From Planctomycetota bacterium (GTDB lineage: Bacteria; Planctomycetota; UBA1135; UBA2386), in contig JANQJF010000039.1 of NCBI GenBank assembly GCA_028281765.1, positions 1 through 64,000 on the forward strand: a stretch of DNA of 64,000 nt, given 5' to 3'. Under the pieces are notes generated by a model. The model saw only the letters and a list, made by a program, of their open reading frames with translations. It had not been told where the DNA came from and did no database searches. The position numbers and the translations under genes are program-made. Below, piece after piece: positions 1 through 8,839 of this stretch (its first letter is position 1; each line of letters starts with the position of its first letter).

Positions 1-94
1 AATCACTCCGAATCATGGCATTTCCCGAGGAATCTGTCGCCGACCGGGTGAGCCGATTCATGCCGCCTGGAAATGGTCCTTCTCGGCCGAGCTT

Positions 95-2056
95 CTAGCG
101 CGCGACGTCGAAGTCGACCGACCCCAGGAACGCTTCGAACATCTTCCGGTCGGCGTCTCCATCCACCCGATCGAGTTCGAACACGAACATCGCTCGGTTC
201 GCACGCACCACCGCGGCGAGGAACGCGCGGCTTCCGCGCGAGCCGTCGAGCACGCGCGCTTCCCGGCCGTCGACCATGAGCTTGCGCACGGATTTCTCGG
301 CCCCGCGTGAGATCCGCTCGACGGTGTCCGTCCACGCGAAATCCGCAGGAAGGTCGAGCACGTTGATGCCGATCTCACACGTCTTACCGGCGGAGTTCTT
401 GCCCTCGATCTCGAGCACTTCGAACTCGATGCGAGCACGCGGCCGCTCCGGCTCGTGCTCGAATCCGGCCGGAGCCTCGCACGAGAAGCCCCACAGGCGG
501 TTCGTGTACTTCTGACCTTCGACGGTCACGGCGTCTGCGACCTTCATGGTCTTGCCGTCGACCGTGAGCTCTTGGACTCGGATGTCGATGTTGCCGAGTG
601 CGGTCATCAGGTTCGTGAACTCCTTGGCCATCTCGCCGTCGGCGAGCGGGGCCGAGCTCATCGTCAGGTGCAGGGGATCGACGAAGCCGAGTCCGAGCGT
701 CGCGTCGAGCGGGTACCACTCGCCGTCGATCCACACCTCGTTCCAGGCGTGGCCGCCCCACACGCCGCCGAGGTGGAGGAGTCCCATCGAGACGTTGGCC
801 GGAATGCCTGCCGCGCGGCACAGCGCGGCGAGGAGCACCGCGTGCTCGCTGCAGTCGCCGGCGCGATCGCGGCACACTTCGAGAGCGGAGGCGAAGCCGA
901 CGTCCATCGACTTCTCGGTCAGGTTCTCGAGGACCCAGCGCTCGAGCTTCTTCGCGGCGGCCCATGCGTCGGTCTCGTCGCCGACGATGTCGTTCGCGAG
1001 CCTCTGGATCTCCTTCTCGTCCGACTGGATCATCGTGTTCGAAGCGAGGGAGGCCTCGATCTCCTTCGGCACGACTTGAAGAGGACGCGTGCCGGTCTTC
1101 CCGGGCTGCGGCACGTAGCGACGCAACGTGATCTCGAAGCTTCCGTCGGAAGCGGCATCCGCGAGGCGCTGTCGCGCGCCGGACGGCAGCGTCACCGTCT
1201 TCGACTTGTCGCGCGGGATGACCTTGATGACCGCGGCCTCCGGGTAGCGACTCGGGAGGAACTCACGCGAGACGACCAGGGTCTTCTCGAAGACGTCCGG
1301 CGACAGCGTGACGTTGCCGCTCGCGGCGCCGAGGGCGCGCTCCTTCGTCGACGTGATCGTTTCGATCTTCAGGCCGGCGGCCGGCACGACCGACTTCAAC
1401 GCGACTCCGCGATCGTCGACCCAGTTCGTGACGGTCATTCCGGGCATCGCGTCCATCTCGACCTCCATCTTGTGGAGCATCACCTTCGTGCCGTCATCGA
1501 GCTCGACGACTTCGGAACCGATGACGTGGTTCGACACCTCGGTCTCCGAGTTGACGTCGGGGACGAAGGTCATCGCTTTCCACTTCGTCCCGGCCGCGAA
1601 GCCCTTGTTCGCCGCCATGATCTGCAGCTGGTAGGGACCGACGACGCTCTCGTCGATCTCGAGTTCGCGCTCGCGCGTACGACCCATCAGTTCGGTGATG
1701 AGCTTGGCGGTGTTGCCTTCGAACAAGACCTTGGTCTTGCTCCGATTGTTCGACATGTCCGTCGTCGTCTCGAGCCGGACGAACTTGCCGTCCTTGTCCT
1801 CGTAGTTGACGACGAAGACCTTCACCTCCATCGCCGCGCCGAGACGCTTCATCTTCATCTGCGTATCGACCGTCGTCCGGATCAGCGACCGGTCGCCCTC
1901 TTTGACGCGTTCGGACAGCGTGTGGACGTAGCCGACTTTGGACCCGGCCATCTTCATGATGGACCAGTTCTCGAAGAGGACGCCGCCCTGGGCGGCGGGC
2001 GCGGTGACGAAGAGGATGGCTCCGAGGAGCGTGCTGGCGAGTCGCAGGATTGGCAC
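95..2056 (-). CDS. Exported transglutaminase-like (papain fold) protein
   Basis: 653 aa with a GTG start and an N-terminal signal peptide (hydrophobic to about residue 24, ending APAAQG). Residues 30-330 form a large beta-rich region of unknown function. The transglutaminase-like core follows, with the expected catalytic triad visible: Cys402 in GDCSEHAVL, His436 in GGHAWNEVW and Asp451 in YPLDAT. A C-terminal region of about 150 residues has no motif I recognise. Known family members act as proteases, peptide N-glycanases or crosslinkers, so the substrate cannot be told. It probably acts in the periplasm or cell envelope. It lies downstream of a 3-hydroxyacyl-CoA dehydrogenase gene on the same strand, separated by about 115 bp, so co-transcription is possible but not shown. 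Confidence 0.85.
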   Translation of the reverse strand: MPILRLASTLLGAILFVTAPAAQGGVLFENWSIMKMAGSKVGYVHTLSERVKEGDRSLIRTTVDTQMKMKRLGAAMEVKVFVVNYEDKDGKFVRLETTTDMSNNRSKTKVLFEGNTAKLITELMGRTRERELEIDESVVGPYQLQIMAANKGFAAGTKWKAMTFVPDVNSETEVSNHVIGSEVVELDDGTKVMLHKMEVEMDAMPGMTVTNWVDDRGVALKSVVPAAGLKIETITSTKERALGAASGNVTLSPDVFEKTLVVSREFLPSRYPEAAVIKVIPRDKSKTVTLPSGARQRLADAASDGSFEITLRRYVPQPGKTGTRPLQVVPKEIEASLASNTMIQSDEKEIQRLANDIVGDETDAWAAAKKLERWVLENLTEKSMDVGFASALEVCRDRAGDCSEHAVLLAALCRAAGIPANVSMGLLHLGGVWGGHAWNEVWIDGEWYPLDATLGLGFVDPLHLTMSSAPLADGEMAKEFTNLMTALGNIDIRVQELTVDGKTMKVADAVTVEGQKYTNRLWGFSCEAPAGFEHEPERPRARIEFEVLEIEGKNSAGKTCEIGINVLDLPADFAWTDTVERISRGAEKSVRKLMVDGREARVLDGSRGSRAFLAAVVRANRAMFVFELDRVDGDADRKMFEAFLGSVDFDVAR

Positions 2057-2172
2057 GGTGCGGCCTCCGGAATGGGGTTTGGGCGCGGGGCGCCAGTTTC
2101 CCGGATCGTGGCCGGCTATTCACCGGAGACTGTCGACAAGATGCCCGCTCGTGGGCACTTCGCCAGCGTGCG

Positions 2173-3069
2173 TCAGTCGACGCGCCGGTCGCCGTCCCAG
2201 GCGTAGTAGCCCTGGCCCGACTTGCGGCCGAAACGGCCGGCCGCGACGTGCGTGCGCAAAGATCCGGGAATGACGAACGCGGGCTCGTCCGGGTAGCGCT
2301 CGCACCATCCTTCGAGGATCGAGAGCGTCGTATCGAGGCCGACGTAGTCGGCGAGCGTGATCGGACCCATCGGGTGGCCGCAGCCGAGCTGCATCGCCGT
2401 GTCGACGTCGGCCGGTGTCGCATCGCCGCGATCGACCATGAGCAAAGCTTGCACCATCAGCGGCACGAGCAAGCGATTGACGACGAACCCCGGCGTGTCG
2501 CCACACGCGACCGGGGTCTTGCCGCACCTCGTGACGAACGCCGTCGAAGCCTGGATCACTTCGTCGCTCGCGGCATCCGTGCGCACGACCTCGGCGAGCG
2601 GCATCAGCTGCACCGGATTGAAGAAGTGCAGACCGACGAACCGATCGGGACGGCGCGAAGCCTCGGCCATGAGCTCGATCGGAAACGACGACGTGTTCGA
2701 GGCGAAGATCGTCTTCGACTCGCAGATGCCGTCGAGGTCGACGAACAGCAGGTTCTTCGCGTTCAGGTCCTCGACGATCGCTTCGATGACGAGGTCACAG
2801 TCGGCGAGGTCGGACAGTTCGTGCGTGCCGGAGATTCGTTCCTTGGTTCGCTGCACGGATTCAGCTGCCGCGGCTTCGGTCTGCTTGCCCTTCTTGACTG
2901 CCTTTTCGGCAAGCTTCTCCAGGCTTGCACCGATCCGGTCCATGCCGTGCTCGAGCGCGCCGGCGTCGGTCTCGAAGACGACGACCGAATAGCCGGCCGC
3001 GGCCGCGACTTGCGCGATGCCGTGACCCATGAGTCCGCAACCGATCACTCCGACCTTTTCGATGTCCAT
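2173..3069 (-). CDS. 3-hydroxyacyl-CoA dehydrogenase (3-hydroxybutyryl-CoA dehydrogenase type)
   Basis: 298 aa, the usual length for the single-function enzyme. The ATG at 3069 places the Rossmann motif GVIGCGLMGHGIAQVAA at the N-terminus; longer in-frame starts add only low-complexity sequence. The NAD-binding domain runs to about residue 190 and contains the catalytic-type motif GLHFFNPVQLMPLAEVV. A C-terminal helical domain follows, with GFVVNRLLVPLMVQA and a region GPITLADYVGLDT. The enzyme oxidises 3-hydroxyacyl-CoA with NAD+ in the cytoplasm, in fatty acid oxidation or butyryl-CoA metabolism. Its start is divergent from the dehydratase-like gene at 3116, with under 50 bp between the two start codons, so the two share a promoter region. 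No enoyl-CoA hydratase domain is attached. Confidence 0.92.
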   Translation of the reverse strand: MDIEKVGVIGCGLMGHGIAQVAAAAGYSVVVFETDAGALEHGMDRIGASLEKLAEKAVKKGKQTEAAAAESVQRTKERISGTHELSDLADCDLVIEAIVEDLNAKNLLFVDLDGICESKTIFASNTSSFPIELMAEASRRPDRFVGLHFFNPVQLMPLAEVVRTDAASDEVIQASTAFVTRCGKTPVACGDTPGFVVNRLLVPLMVQALLMVDRGDATPADVDTAMQLGCGHPMGPITLADYVGLDTTLSILEGWCERYPDEPAFVIPGSLRTHVAAGRFGRKSGQGYYAWDGDRRVD

Positions 3070-3115
3070 GAAGGCACTATCGGCATCCGAGCCCGGACGC
3101 GCTAACCTGGTTCGA

Positions 3116-3928
3116 ATGGCGATTCCGACGACACCATGGTCCGAGCGCACGGCGACACACCACAAGGGTGAGATCAAGGCCGAGGATCCGGCGTTCGTCG
3201 GGCACTTCCCGGGCGATCCCGCGTTTCCTGGCGTCGCACAGCTGCGCACCGCGTGGCGGCTCGCACGCGAGGATTTCGGCGCCGAGTTCTTGGCCGGCGT
3301 CGAGCGCGTCAAGTATCGCGCGCCGGTACGGCCGGGCGCGCGCTTGACGCTCGACCTCGTGCCGACCGAGGACGAAGGATCGGTCAGCTTCGAGTTCCGC
3401 GGCGACGAAGAGCTCGCCTCGAGTGGTGTCCTTCGGCTCGGGTTCGCGGACGGGGCGATGGCGCGCACGATTCCGCTGCCCGAGCTGGGCGAACGTCCAC
3501 CTCAGCCGGCGATCGACGTCATGCTGCCGCATCGCGGCCCCGCATGGTTCGTGCACGAGGTCCTCTCGGTCCCGGACGACGTCGATGCACCGTTCTGGCT
3601 CGGGGGACGAGTTCCGGAAGACAGCTTCCTGGTGCGCGACGGTCGCGTCTCCGCGATCGCCGCGATCGAGGTCGCGAGTCAGGCCGGCGCCGTCGCGCCG
3701 GAACTGCGCCGCGCGGACGGCGAGACCCGCGAGCTCGGTGGCTTCCTCGCCGCCGTCAAGGAGACGGCGTTCGCGGTTCCGAACTACCCGCAAGATCGGG
3801 ACGTCGTCGCATCGATCCGCACGTCCAGCCGATCGCGCTTCGTCACGGTCGAGGCCGAGGTCTACACGGTCTGCGGCGCGGAGCTCGAAGATCTCGCCCG
3901 CGTCGAAGTGAAACTTCTCGTGCAGTGA
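3116..3928 (+). CDS. Double-hotdog beta-hydroxyacyl-ACP dehydratase-like protein
   Basis: 270 aa. I place the start at the ATG at 3116, because upstream in-frame starts overlap the divergent gene. The N-terminal half has a FabZ-like active-site segment, HFPGDPAFPGVAQL (compare GHFPGxPxxPGV, where the His is catalytic), followed by KYRAPVRPGARL. The C-terminal half starts again with MLPHRGPAWFVHEVL, which resembles the start of ApeP/FabA-like dehydratases, and continues with AIAAIEVASQAGA. It is therefore two hotdog folds in one chain. The C-terminal half lacks an obvious HFPG motif and may be structural or have a different specificity. It is probably a cytoplasmic dehydratase acting on 3-hydroxyacyl-ACP or -CoA; pairing with the divergent 3-hydroxyacyl-CoA dehydrogenase supports an acyl-chain role. 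The exact substrate is unknown. Confidence 0.75.
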   Translation: MAIPTTPWSERTATHHKGEIKAEDPAFVGHFPGDPAFPGVAQLRTAWRLAREDFGAEFLAGVERVKYRAPVRPGARLTLDLVPTEDEGSVSFEFRGDEELASSGVLRLGFADGAMARTIPLPELGERPPQPAIDVMLPHRGPAWFVHEVLSVPDDVDAPFWLGGRVPEDSFLVRDGRVSAIAAIEVASQAGAVAPELRRADGETRELGGFLAAVKETAFAVPNYPQDRDVVASIRTSSRSRFVTVEAEVYTVCGAELEDLARVEVKLLVQ

Positions 3929-4052
3929 GCAACGCGCGATCGCATCGACGGATGCGATCCGAGCGAGTGCGCGCGCGTCTCGAATCGAGAAGCCGGCGCG
4001 TGAGGGCGAGCTATGGTTCTGCACCCCATTGCTCTTTCCCCATCGTGATCCG

Positions 4053-5216
4053 ATGACCCTCGAATTCCGTACGGGCGCGGTGTGCGCGCTCCTCGCCGCC
4101 TCTGCCTCTGCCCAGACCGTGCTTCACGAGCAGACGCACGACATGACCGCGATGCAGGTCAGCCTGCCGCTGCACGACGTCGATCCCTCGAGCGGCATGC
4201 CCGGCAACTACGAATACGTCGCGATGTTCCCGAAGGAAGATCACGTGGGATGGGGCTTCGATTCTTCGGACCCGTCCGTCCACCACATCGCCGGTGTGCG
4301 CATGTTGATCGGGGACACCCAGGGCGCGACTTCGAACCCGTTCAACATCTGGGTGCACACCGAGAACCCGGCGGCGCCCGGGCAGCCGGACGTCGCGACG
4401 TCCGTCGGATTCAACGCGAACTCGCCGATCGGTACGCCCGGCCCCGGAGCGTTCTTGTTCGACGTGGTGTTCCCGGCACCCGTCACGATGCCGAACAACG
4501 CCGACGTGTTCATCAGCGTCGAACTTCTTCCCGAATCGAACTCGGACTCGCTGTCGATCCTGACCCTCGCTCCCGAGGACGTCTCCGCGATCGGCAGCAC
4601 CGTGTGGGACATCGGCAACGCGCGCACGAGTGAAACCGGCCACGGCGCGGGCGCGACCGGTGGCTACGGCTACTTCATCGACTGGTCGGCTGCGCAGATG
4701 TTCTTCGAGCTCGGTCAGTACGCGATCGCGCCGCTCGCCGCGCAGGCGGGTTTCGCGACGGGTGCGACCACCAACCAGGCGAGCCTCACGGCCAGCAACC
4801 CCGGCGGGACGCCGGGCTACCACACCGGCTTCTTCTCGGGTCGGCAGCCGAGTCTCGTGACCGACCGCCTCGGAGCGATCCGGTCCGACGAGCCGGTCCT
4901 CCTCTACCAGAACGGCAACCTGCTCAACAGCGAGCTGGTCGCGTTCCTCATGGGTCAGGTCGGCGCGCCGGTCGCGCTCGATGCGATCCTGCCGGGCTCG
5001 ACCGGCACGCTGTGTCTCGACCTCGCCGGCTCGATCGCGCAGATCAACGGCCCGGGGCTGTTCCTCGACCCGAACGGCTCCGCTGCGTTCTCGGTCACGA
5101 TCCCGCCGGCCGGCCGGGGTGGTCTGATCGGCTTGGACTTCGCCTTCACCGGCATCGCGCTCGACTTCGGTTCGGCGTCGGCGCACGCGAGTAGCTGCGG
5201 CGTGCTGCGGTTCTGA
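4053..5216 (+). CDS. Secreted protein of unknown function
   Basis: 387 aa. The chosen start (4053) gives a compact signal peptide, MTLEFRTGAVCALLAASASA, cleaved before QTVLHEQ. The mature part is beta-rich, with many Gly, Asn, Pro and Thr. It ends in a segment rich in IPPAGRGGLIGLDFAF and a final CGVLRF, a style of C-terminus common in planctomycete exported proteins. No catalytic motif is recognised. It stands alone: downstream is a short inverted repeat (5235-5249), then the start of the MoxR/VWA cluster. Confidence 0.75.
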   Translation: MTLEFRTGAVCALLAASASAQTVLHEQTHDMTAMQVSLPLHDVDPSSGMPGNYEYVAMFPKEDHVGWGFDSSDPSVHHIAGVRMLIGDTQGATSNPFNIWVHTENPAAPGQPDVATSVGFNANSPIGTPGPGAFLFDVVFPAPVTMPNNADVFISVELLPESNSDSLSILTLAPEDVSAIGSTVWDIGNARTSETGHGAGATGGYGYFIDWSAAQMFFELGQYAIAPLAAQAGFATGATTNQASLTASNPGGTPGYHTGFFSGRQPSLVTDRLGAIRSDEPVLLYQNGNLLNSELVAFLMGQVGAPVALDAILPGSTGTLCLDLAGSIAQINGPGLFLDPNGSAAFSVTIPPAGRGGLIGLDFAFTGIALDFGSASAHASSCGVLRF

Positions 5217-5234
5217 TCCCGGCTCGAAGTCGAT

Positions 5235-5249
5235 CGGGAATTATTCCCG
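5235..5249. terminator. Short hairpin after the secreted-protein gene
   Basis: CGGGAA-TTA-TTCCCG gives a 6-bp stem with a 3-nt loop, about 20 nt after the stop codon at 5216. There is no T-run after it, so an intrinsic terminator is only a possibility; an operator upstream of the MoxR/VWA cluster is another. Confidence 0.3.
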
Positions 5250-5391
5250 GATGACTTCTCGCACAAGGTTCGAAACAGAACGCCGTGCCCGGAGGTCTCA
5301 AACCTTCGGATTCAGGTCGGAACAATCGGCGGCCCTATCTGTCGTAGGGCAGATCGGGTACGCTTCACCGCCCTCTGTCCGGTATCTGGCC

Positions 5392-6876
5392 ATGACGAAC
5401 CTTCCATCCATCGAGCCGGTTCGCAGCGAGGTCCGCACCCTCGCCACCGGTCGTCGTAAGATCCGCTTTTTCAGAGTTTTAGGATCTGCCGTCTTCGTTC
5501 TCGCCGTCGTTTTGGCGGTCGTCGCGTGGTTCGTGACGACGTCGACGACGGGCTGGCTCGCTCTGGGATTCCTGGCGGCCGGCGTCCTGATCGCGATCGG
5601 CGGAGCGCTGCTGCTCCCGGTCGACCACATTGCGGTCGCGAAGCGCTACGACGACGCCGTCGGCACGAAGGACCTGCTCAGCAGCTCGCTCGAGTTGCAG
5701 CAGGGCGCGGAGGCCCCGCTCGGCCAGGCGTTCGTCGCCGCGGTCCGCGAGGACGCGGCGGCCGCGACCGGCAAGGCGCGTTCGCGCGACCTCTACCCGA
5801 CGTCGACCCCCCGCGAAGTGAAGTGGCTGCCGGCCCCGGTGCTCGCGGTGCTGGTGCCGATCTTCGTCGACTGGTCGAACGAGGAACCACCTCCGCCGCC
5901 GCCCGCGCCGATCGTGCGCGCGGCCCTCGACGAGAGCGCGGCGTGGCTCGAAGAACTCGCCAACCGCGCCGAAGACGCGCTGGCCGACCTGCGACTCGAG
6001 TCGATCCAGAAGGTCAAGAACCTGTCCGACGCGCTCAAGGAGAAGATCAGCAAGCGCGACGCCATGGCCGAGCTCGCGCGACTCGCGTCCCAGCTCGACA
6101 AGGAGCGCAAGGACCTCGAGAGCCGGCGCATGGAGCTCGAGAAGAACGCGGCCAAACTCGCGCGCGGCGAAGACGCGAAGGACGCGCGCCGCGACATGGA
6201 CGCGGGCCGGTACCGCGAGGCGGCGAACAAGATCAAGAAGAAGCTGGCCAAGCTCGAGGAAGAGCTCGCGGAGAAGCTCAGAAAGAAGGCCGGCAAGATG
6301 GAGATCGAGAAGATCAAGAAGCGCATCGCGAAGCTCAAGGAGCTGCTCGCGGAGCTCGAGAAGCTCGACGCGCTCGGTCAGGAACTCGGTTTCCTGGTCG
6401 AAACCCTCGAAGCTCTCGACCGCATCGAGGGTCAGCTCGGCGAACTCGGCGAGTTCGACGGCGAGGAGTTCGACGAGGCGCAGCTCGGTCGCATGCGTCG
6501 GCCTCGCAACGCGCAGCAGCAGGACGGCCAGCAGCAGCGGCGCCTCCTCGTCATGCCTTCGAGCGAAGCCGGCAAGGGTCACTCGAAGAAGGTCCTCGGC
6601 GGCGCGAAGCGCGCGCTGAGTGACGGTGACGAGAACGAGGCTCGCCTCCGCGAAGGCAAGGGCAAGTCGACGTTCGGTCAGGTCAAGACCGCGAACGACG
6701 GCAGCCGTAGCCGCACGGCGTTCCAAGAAGCACTCATGGCCGCGAAGCGAGACGCGGATGACGTGATCTACCGGCAGAACATCCCGGTGGGCTACCGCAA
6801 CTACATCCGTCGCTACTTCGAGATCATGCAGCCCGACGATCGCACCCGACCGGCAGGTTCGGGCGAAGGGCGCTAA
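5392..6876 (+). CDS. Membrane-anchored coiled-coil protein of a MoxR/VWA cluster
   Basis: 494 aa. The ATG at 5392 starts MTNLPSIEPVRSEV; in-frame upstream sequence does not look coding. Two transmembrane segments near the N-terminus (about 28-48 and 53-75) are followed by a cytoplasmic or periplasmic domain. From about residue 185 to 370 it is a long, highly charged Lys/Glu/Ala coiled coil (repeats of KKLAKLEEELAEKLRKK type). A Gln-rich stretch (QQQDGQQQRR) and a C-terminal helix ending in an IRRYFEIMQPDD motif follow. Position just before MoxR and DUF58 genes is typical of planctomycete clusters in which such a protein probably scaffolds the complex. The function is unproven. It is the first gene of a run of five in one direction. 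Confidence 0.75.
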   Translation: MTNLPSIEPVRSEVRTLATGRRKIRFFRVLGSAVFVLAVVLAVVAWFVTTSTTGWLALGFLAAGVLIAIGGALLLPVDHIAVAKRYDDAVGTKDLLSSSLELQQGAEAPLGQAFVAAVREDAAAATGKARSRDLYPTSTPREVKWLPAPVLAVLVPIFVDWSNEEPPPPPPAPIVRAALDESAAWLEELANRAEDALADLRLESIQKVKNLSDALKEKISKRDAMAELARLASQLDKERKDLESRRMELEKNAAKLARGEDAKDARRDMDAGRYREAANKIKKKLAKLEEELAEKLRKKAGKMEIEKIKKRIAKLKELLAELEKLDALGQELGFLVETLEALDRIEGQLGELGEFDGEEFDEAQLGRMRRPRNAQQQDGQQQRRLLVMPSSEAGKGHSKKVLGGAKRALSDGDENEARLREGKGKSTFGQVKTANDGSRSRTAFQEALMAAKRDADDVIYRQNIPVGYRNYIRRYFEIMQPDDRTRPAGSGEGR

Positions 6877-6947
6877 CCTCCAGACCCCCCCCGCGCTCGA
6901 CTCGAGCGCGCCTCCACACACAGCCCCCCCAACGAAGGAAGAGATCC

Positions 6948-7970
6948 GTGTCCGAAGAGACGACCGAGGTCCGCCAGAAGGTTGAGCAGTTCCGCACCGA
7001 CTTCGACAAGCTGTGCACCGAGATCGGCAAGGAGATCGTCGGGTATCGTGACCTAATCCGGCTGATCGTGACCGGCCTGTTCGGCCGTGGCCACGTGCTG
7101 CTGGAAGGCGTGCCCGGGCTCGGCAAGACGATGACCGTGCGCGCGCTGTCGTCCGCGATCCACACCGAGTTCTCGCGGATCCAGTTCACGCCCGACCTGA
7201 TGCCCGCGGACATCGTCGGCACGACTGTCGTCGTGCAGGGGGACGACGGCCACAAGGAGTTCCGCTTCGAGCGCGGGCCCGTGTTCGCGAACGTCATCCT
7301 CGCCGACGAGATCAACCGCGCGACGCCCAAGACGCAGTCGGCCCTGCTCGAGGCGATGCAGGAGCACAGCGTCACGGTCGGGAGCAACACTCACTCACTC
7401 GACGAGCCGTTCTTCGTGCTCGGCACGCAGAACCCGCTCGAGATGGAGGGCACGTATCCACTGCCCGAAGCTCAGCTCGACCGCTTCCTGTTCAAGGTCC
7501 TCATCGACTACCTCGACGAGGACTCGCTGGTCGAAGTCATCGATCGCACGACCGGATCCAACAACCCGAAGGCCGAGCCGGTGCTCTCGAAGGAGCGGAT
7601 CCTCGAGATGATCGATCTCGTGCGCGCGGTGCCGATCGCGGACCACGTGAAGCGCTACGCGGTGCGTATCGCCCGCGCGACGCATCCGCACTCGGACGTC
7701 GCGCCGAACCAGGTCAACCAGTTCGTCAAGTTCGGATCGAGTCCCCGCGGCATCCAGGCGATGATCATCGGCGCCAAGGTTCGTGCACTGTCCGAAGGCC
7801 GCTACCACGTCGCCTGTGAGGACGTGAGCGAGATGGCCAAGCCGGCGCTGCGCCACCGTCTGATCCTCAACTTCGAAGGCGAAGCCGAGGACATCAAGAC
7901 GGACGACGTCATGGACGCGGTGCTGCAGGCCGTTCCCGAGATCAAAGAAGGTCAGACGGCGAACGCCTGA
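6948..7970 (+). CDS. MoxR-family AAA+ ATPase
   Basis: 340 aa, GTG start. The Walker A motif is GVPGLGKT (residues 54-61), Walker B is ILADEIN with the family signature ATPKTQSALLEAMQEHSVT, and sensor 1 lies in GTQNPLEMEGTYPLPEAQLDRF. The C-terminal lid ends with PALRHRLILNFEGEAE. MoxR ATPases work as chaperones that activate or assemble VWA-domain partners, often in metal-dependent complexes. The stop codon overlaps the start of the DUF58 gene, so translation is coupled. Partners are very likely the DUF58 and VWA proteins encoded immediately downstream. Confidence 0.95.
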   Translation: MSEETTEVRQKVEQFRTDFDKLCTEIGKEIVGYRDLIRLIVTGLFGRGHVLLEGVPGLGKTMTVRALSSAIHTEFSRIQFTPDLMPADIVGTTVVVQGDDGHKEFRFERGPVFANVILADEINRATPKTQSALLEAMQEHSVTVGSNTHSLDEPFFVLGTQNPLEMEGTYPLPEAQLDRFLFKVLIDYLDEDSLVEVIDRTTGSNNPKAEPVLSKERILEMIDLVRAVPIADHVKRYAVRIARATHPHSDVAPNQVNQFVKFGSSPRGIQAMIIGAKVRALSEGRYHVACEDVSEMAKPALRHRLILNFEGEAEDIKTDDVMDAVLQAVPEIKEGQTANA

Positions 7971-8839
7971 TGTTCGATCGCGAGTTCCTTCGCAAGCTCG
8001 AGTACCTCGACGTCGTCGCCCGCAAGATCCTGTCCGGCCGCATCAAGGCCGACAGGCTCTCGGCGCGTCGTGGTACGAGCGTGGAGTTCGAGGACTACCG
8101 CAGTTACTCCGTCGGTGACGACCTGCGGTTCCTCGACTGGAACATCTACGGCCGCTTCGAAGAGTTCTTCCTCAAGCTCTACAAGGAGGAGGAGAACCTG
8201 CGGCTGTCGGTGATGCTCGATCGGAGCGGATCGATGGCGTTCGGCCAGCCGGACAAGTTCTACTTCGCGCGCCAGGTCGCGGCGGCGGTGGCGTACATCG
8301 GGATGAGCAATCTCGACGATGCGAACCTGCTGCCGTTCGGTCCCGACCTCGACGACGGGATGGGGCGCTTGCGCGGCAAGGGCAAGGTCTGGCACATGTT
8401 CGACTTCCTCGGCGGTCTCGAGGCGCGCGAGGAGACCGACATGCGTCGGAGCTTCAAGCGCTTCATCACGAAGGAGCGCCGTCGCGGCATCGTCGTCGTG
8501 ATCAGCGATCTCTACGATCGTGAAGGGATCCGCGCCGCGCTGCGCTACCTGCGCAGTCGTCGCAACGAGGTCTACGTGATCCACGTCATGGATCGCGAAG
8601 AGGCCGATCCGCCATTGCGCGGGGACCTGCGGCTCGTCGACAGCGAGACGGCCGGCTTCAAGGACATCACGGTGACGGACGCACTGCGGAAGCGCTACAA
8701 GGACGCGTTCGCCGCGCACGGCAAGATGGTCGAGTCGTTCTGTCTCGGCAACGACATCGGCTACGCCCAGGCGTTCACGGACATTCCGTTCGACGCGCTG
8801 GTGCTGAGGATCCTCAAGCGCGGAGGACTGGTCGCATGA
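7970..8839 (+). CDS. DUF58 domain protein with VWA-like fold
   Basis: 289 aa. The DUF58 signature EDYRSYSVGDDLRFLDWNIYGR is at residues 41-62. A VWA-like part follows, with a complete MIDAS motif DRSGSM at residues 84-89 and later VVVVISDLYDREG. It overlaps the MoxR stop by 1 nt and the next VWA gene by 4 nt. This is the usual MoxR partner, probably a cytoplasmic metal-binding adaptor that recruits the ATPase to the membrane VWA proteins. Confidence 0.93.
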   Translation: MFDREFLRKLEYLDVVARKILSGRIKADRLSARRGTSVEFEDYRSYSVGDDLRFLDWNIYGRFEEFFLKLYKEEENLRLSVMLDRSGSMAFGQPDKFYFARQVAAAVAYIGMSNLDDANLLPFGPDLDDGMGRLRGKGKVWHMFDFLGGLEAREETDMRRSFKRFITKERRRGIVVVISDLYDREGIRAALRYLRSRRNEVYVIHVMDREEADPPLRGDLRLVDSETAGFKDITVTDALRKRYKDAFAAHGKMVESFCLGNDIGYAQAFTDIPFDALVLRILKRGGLVA

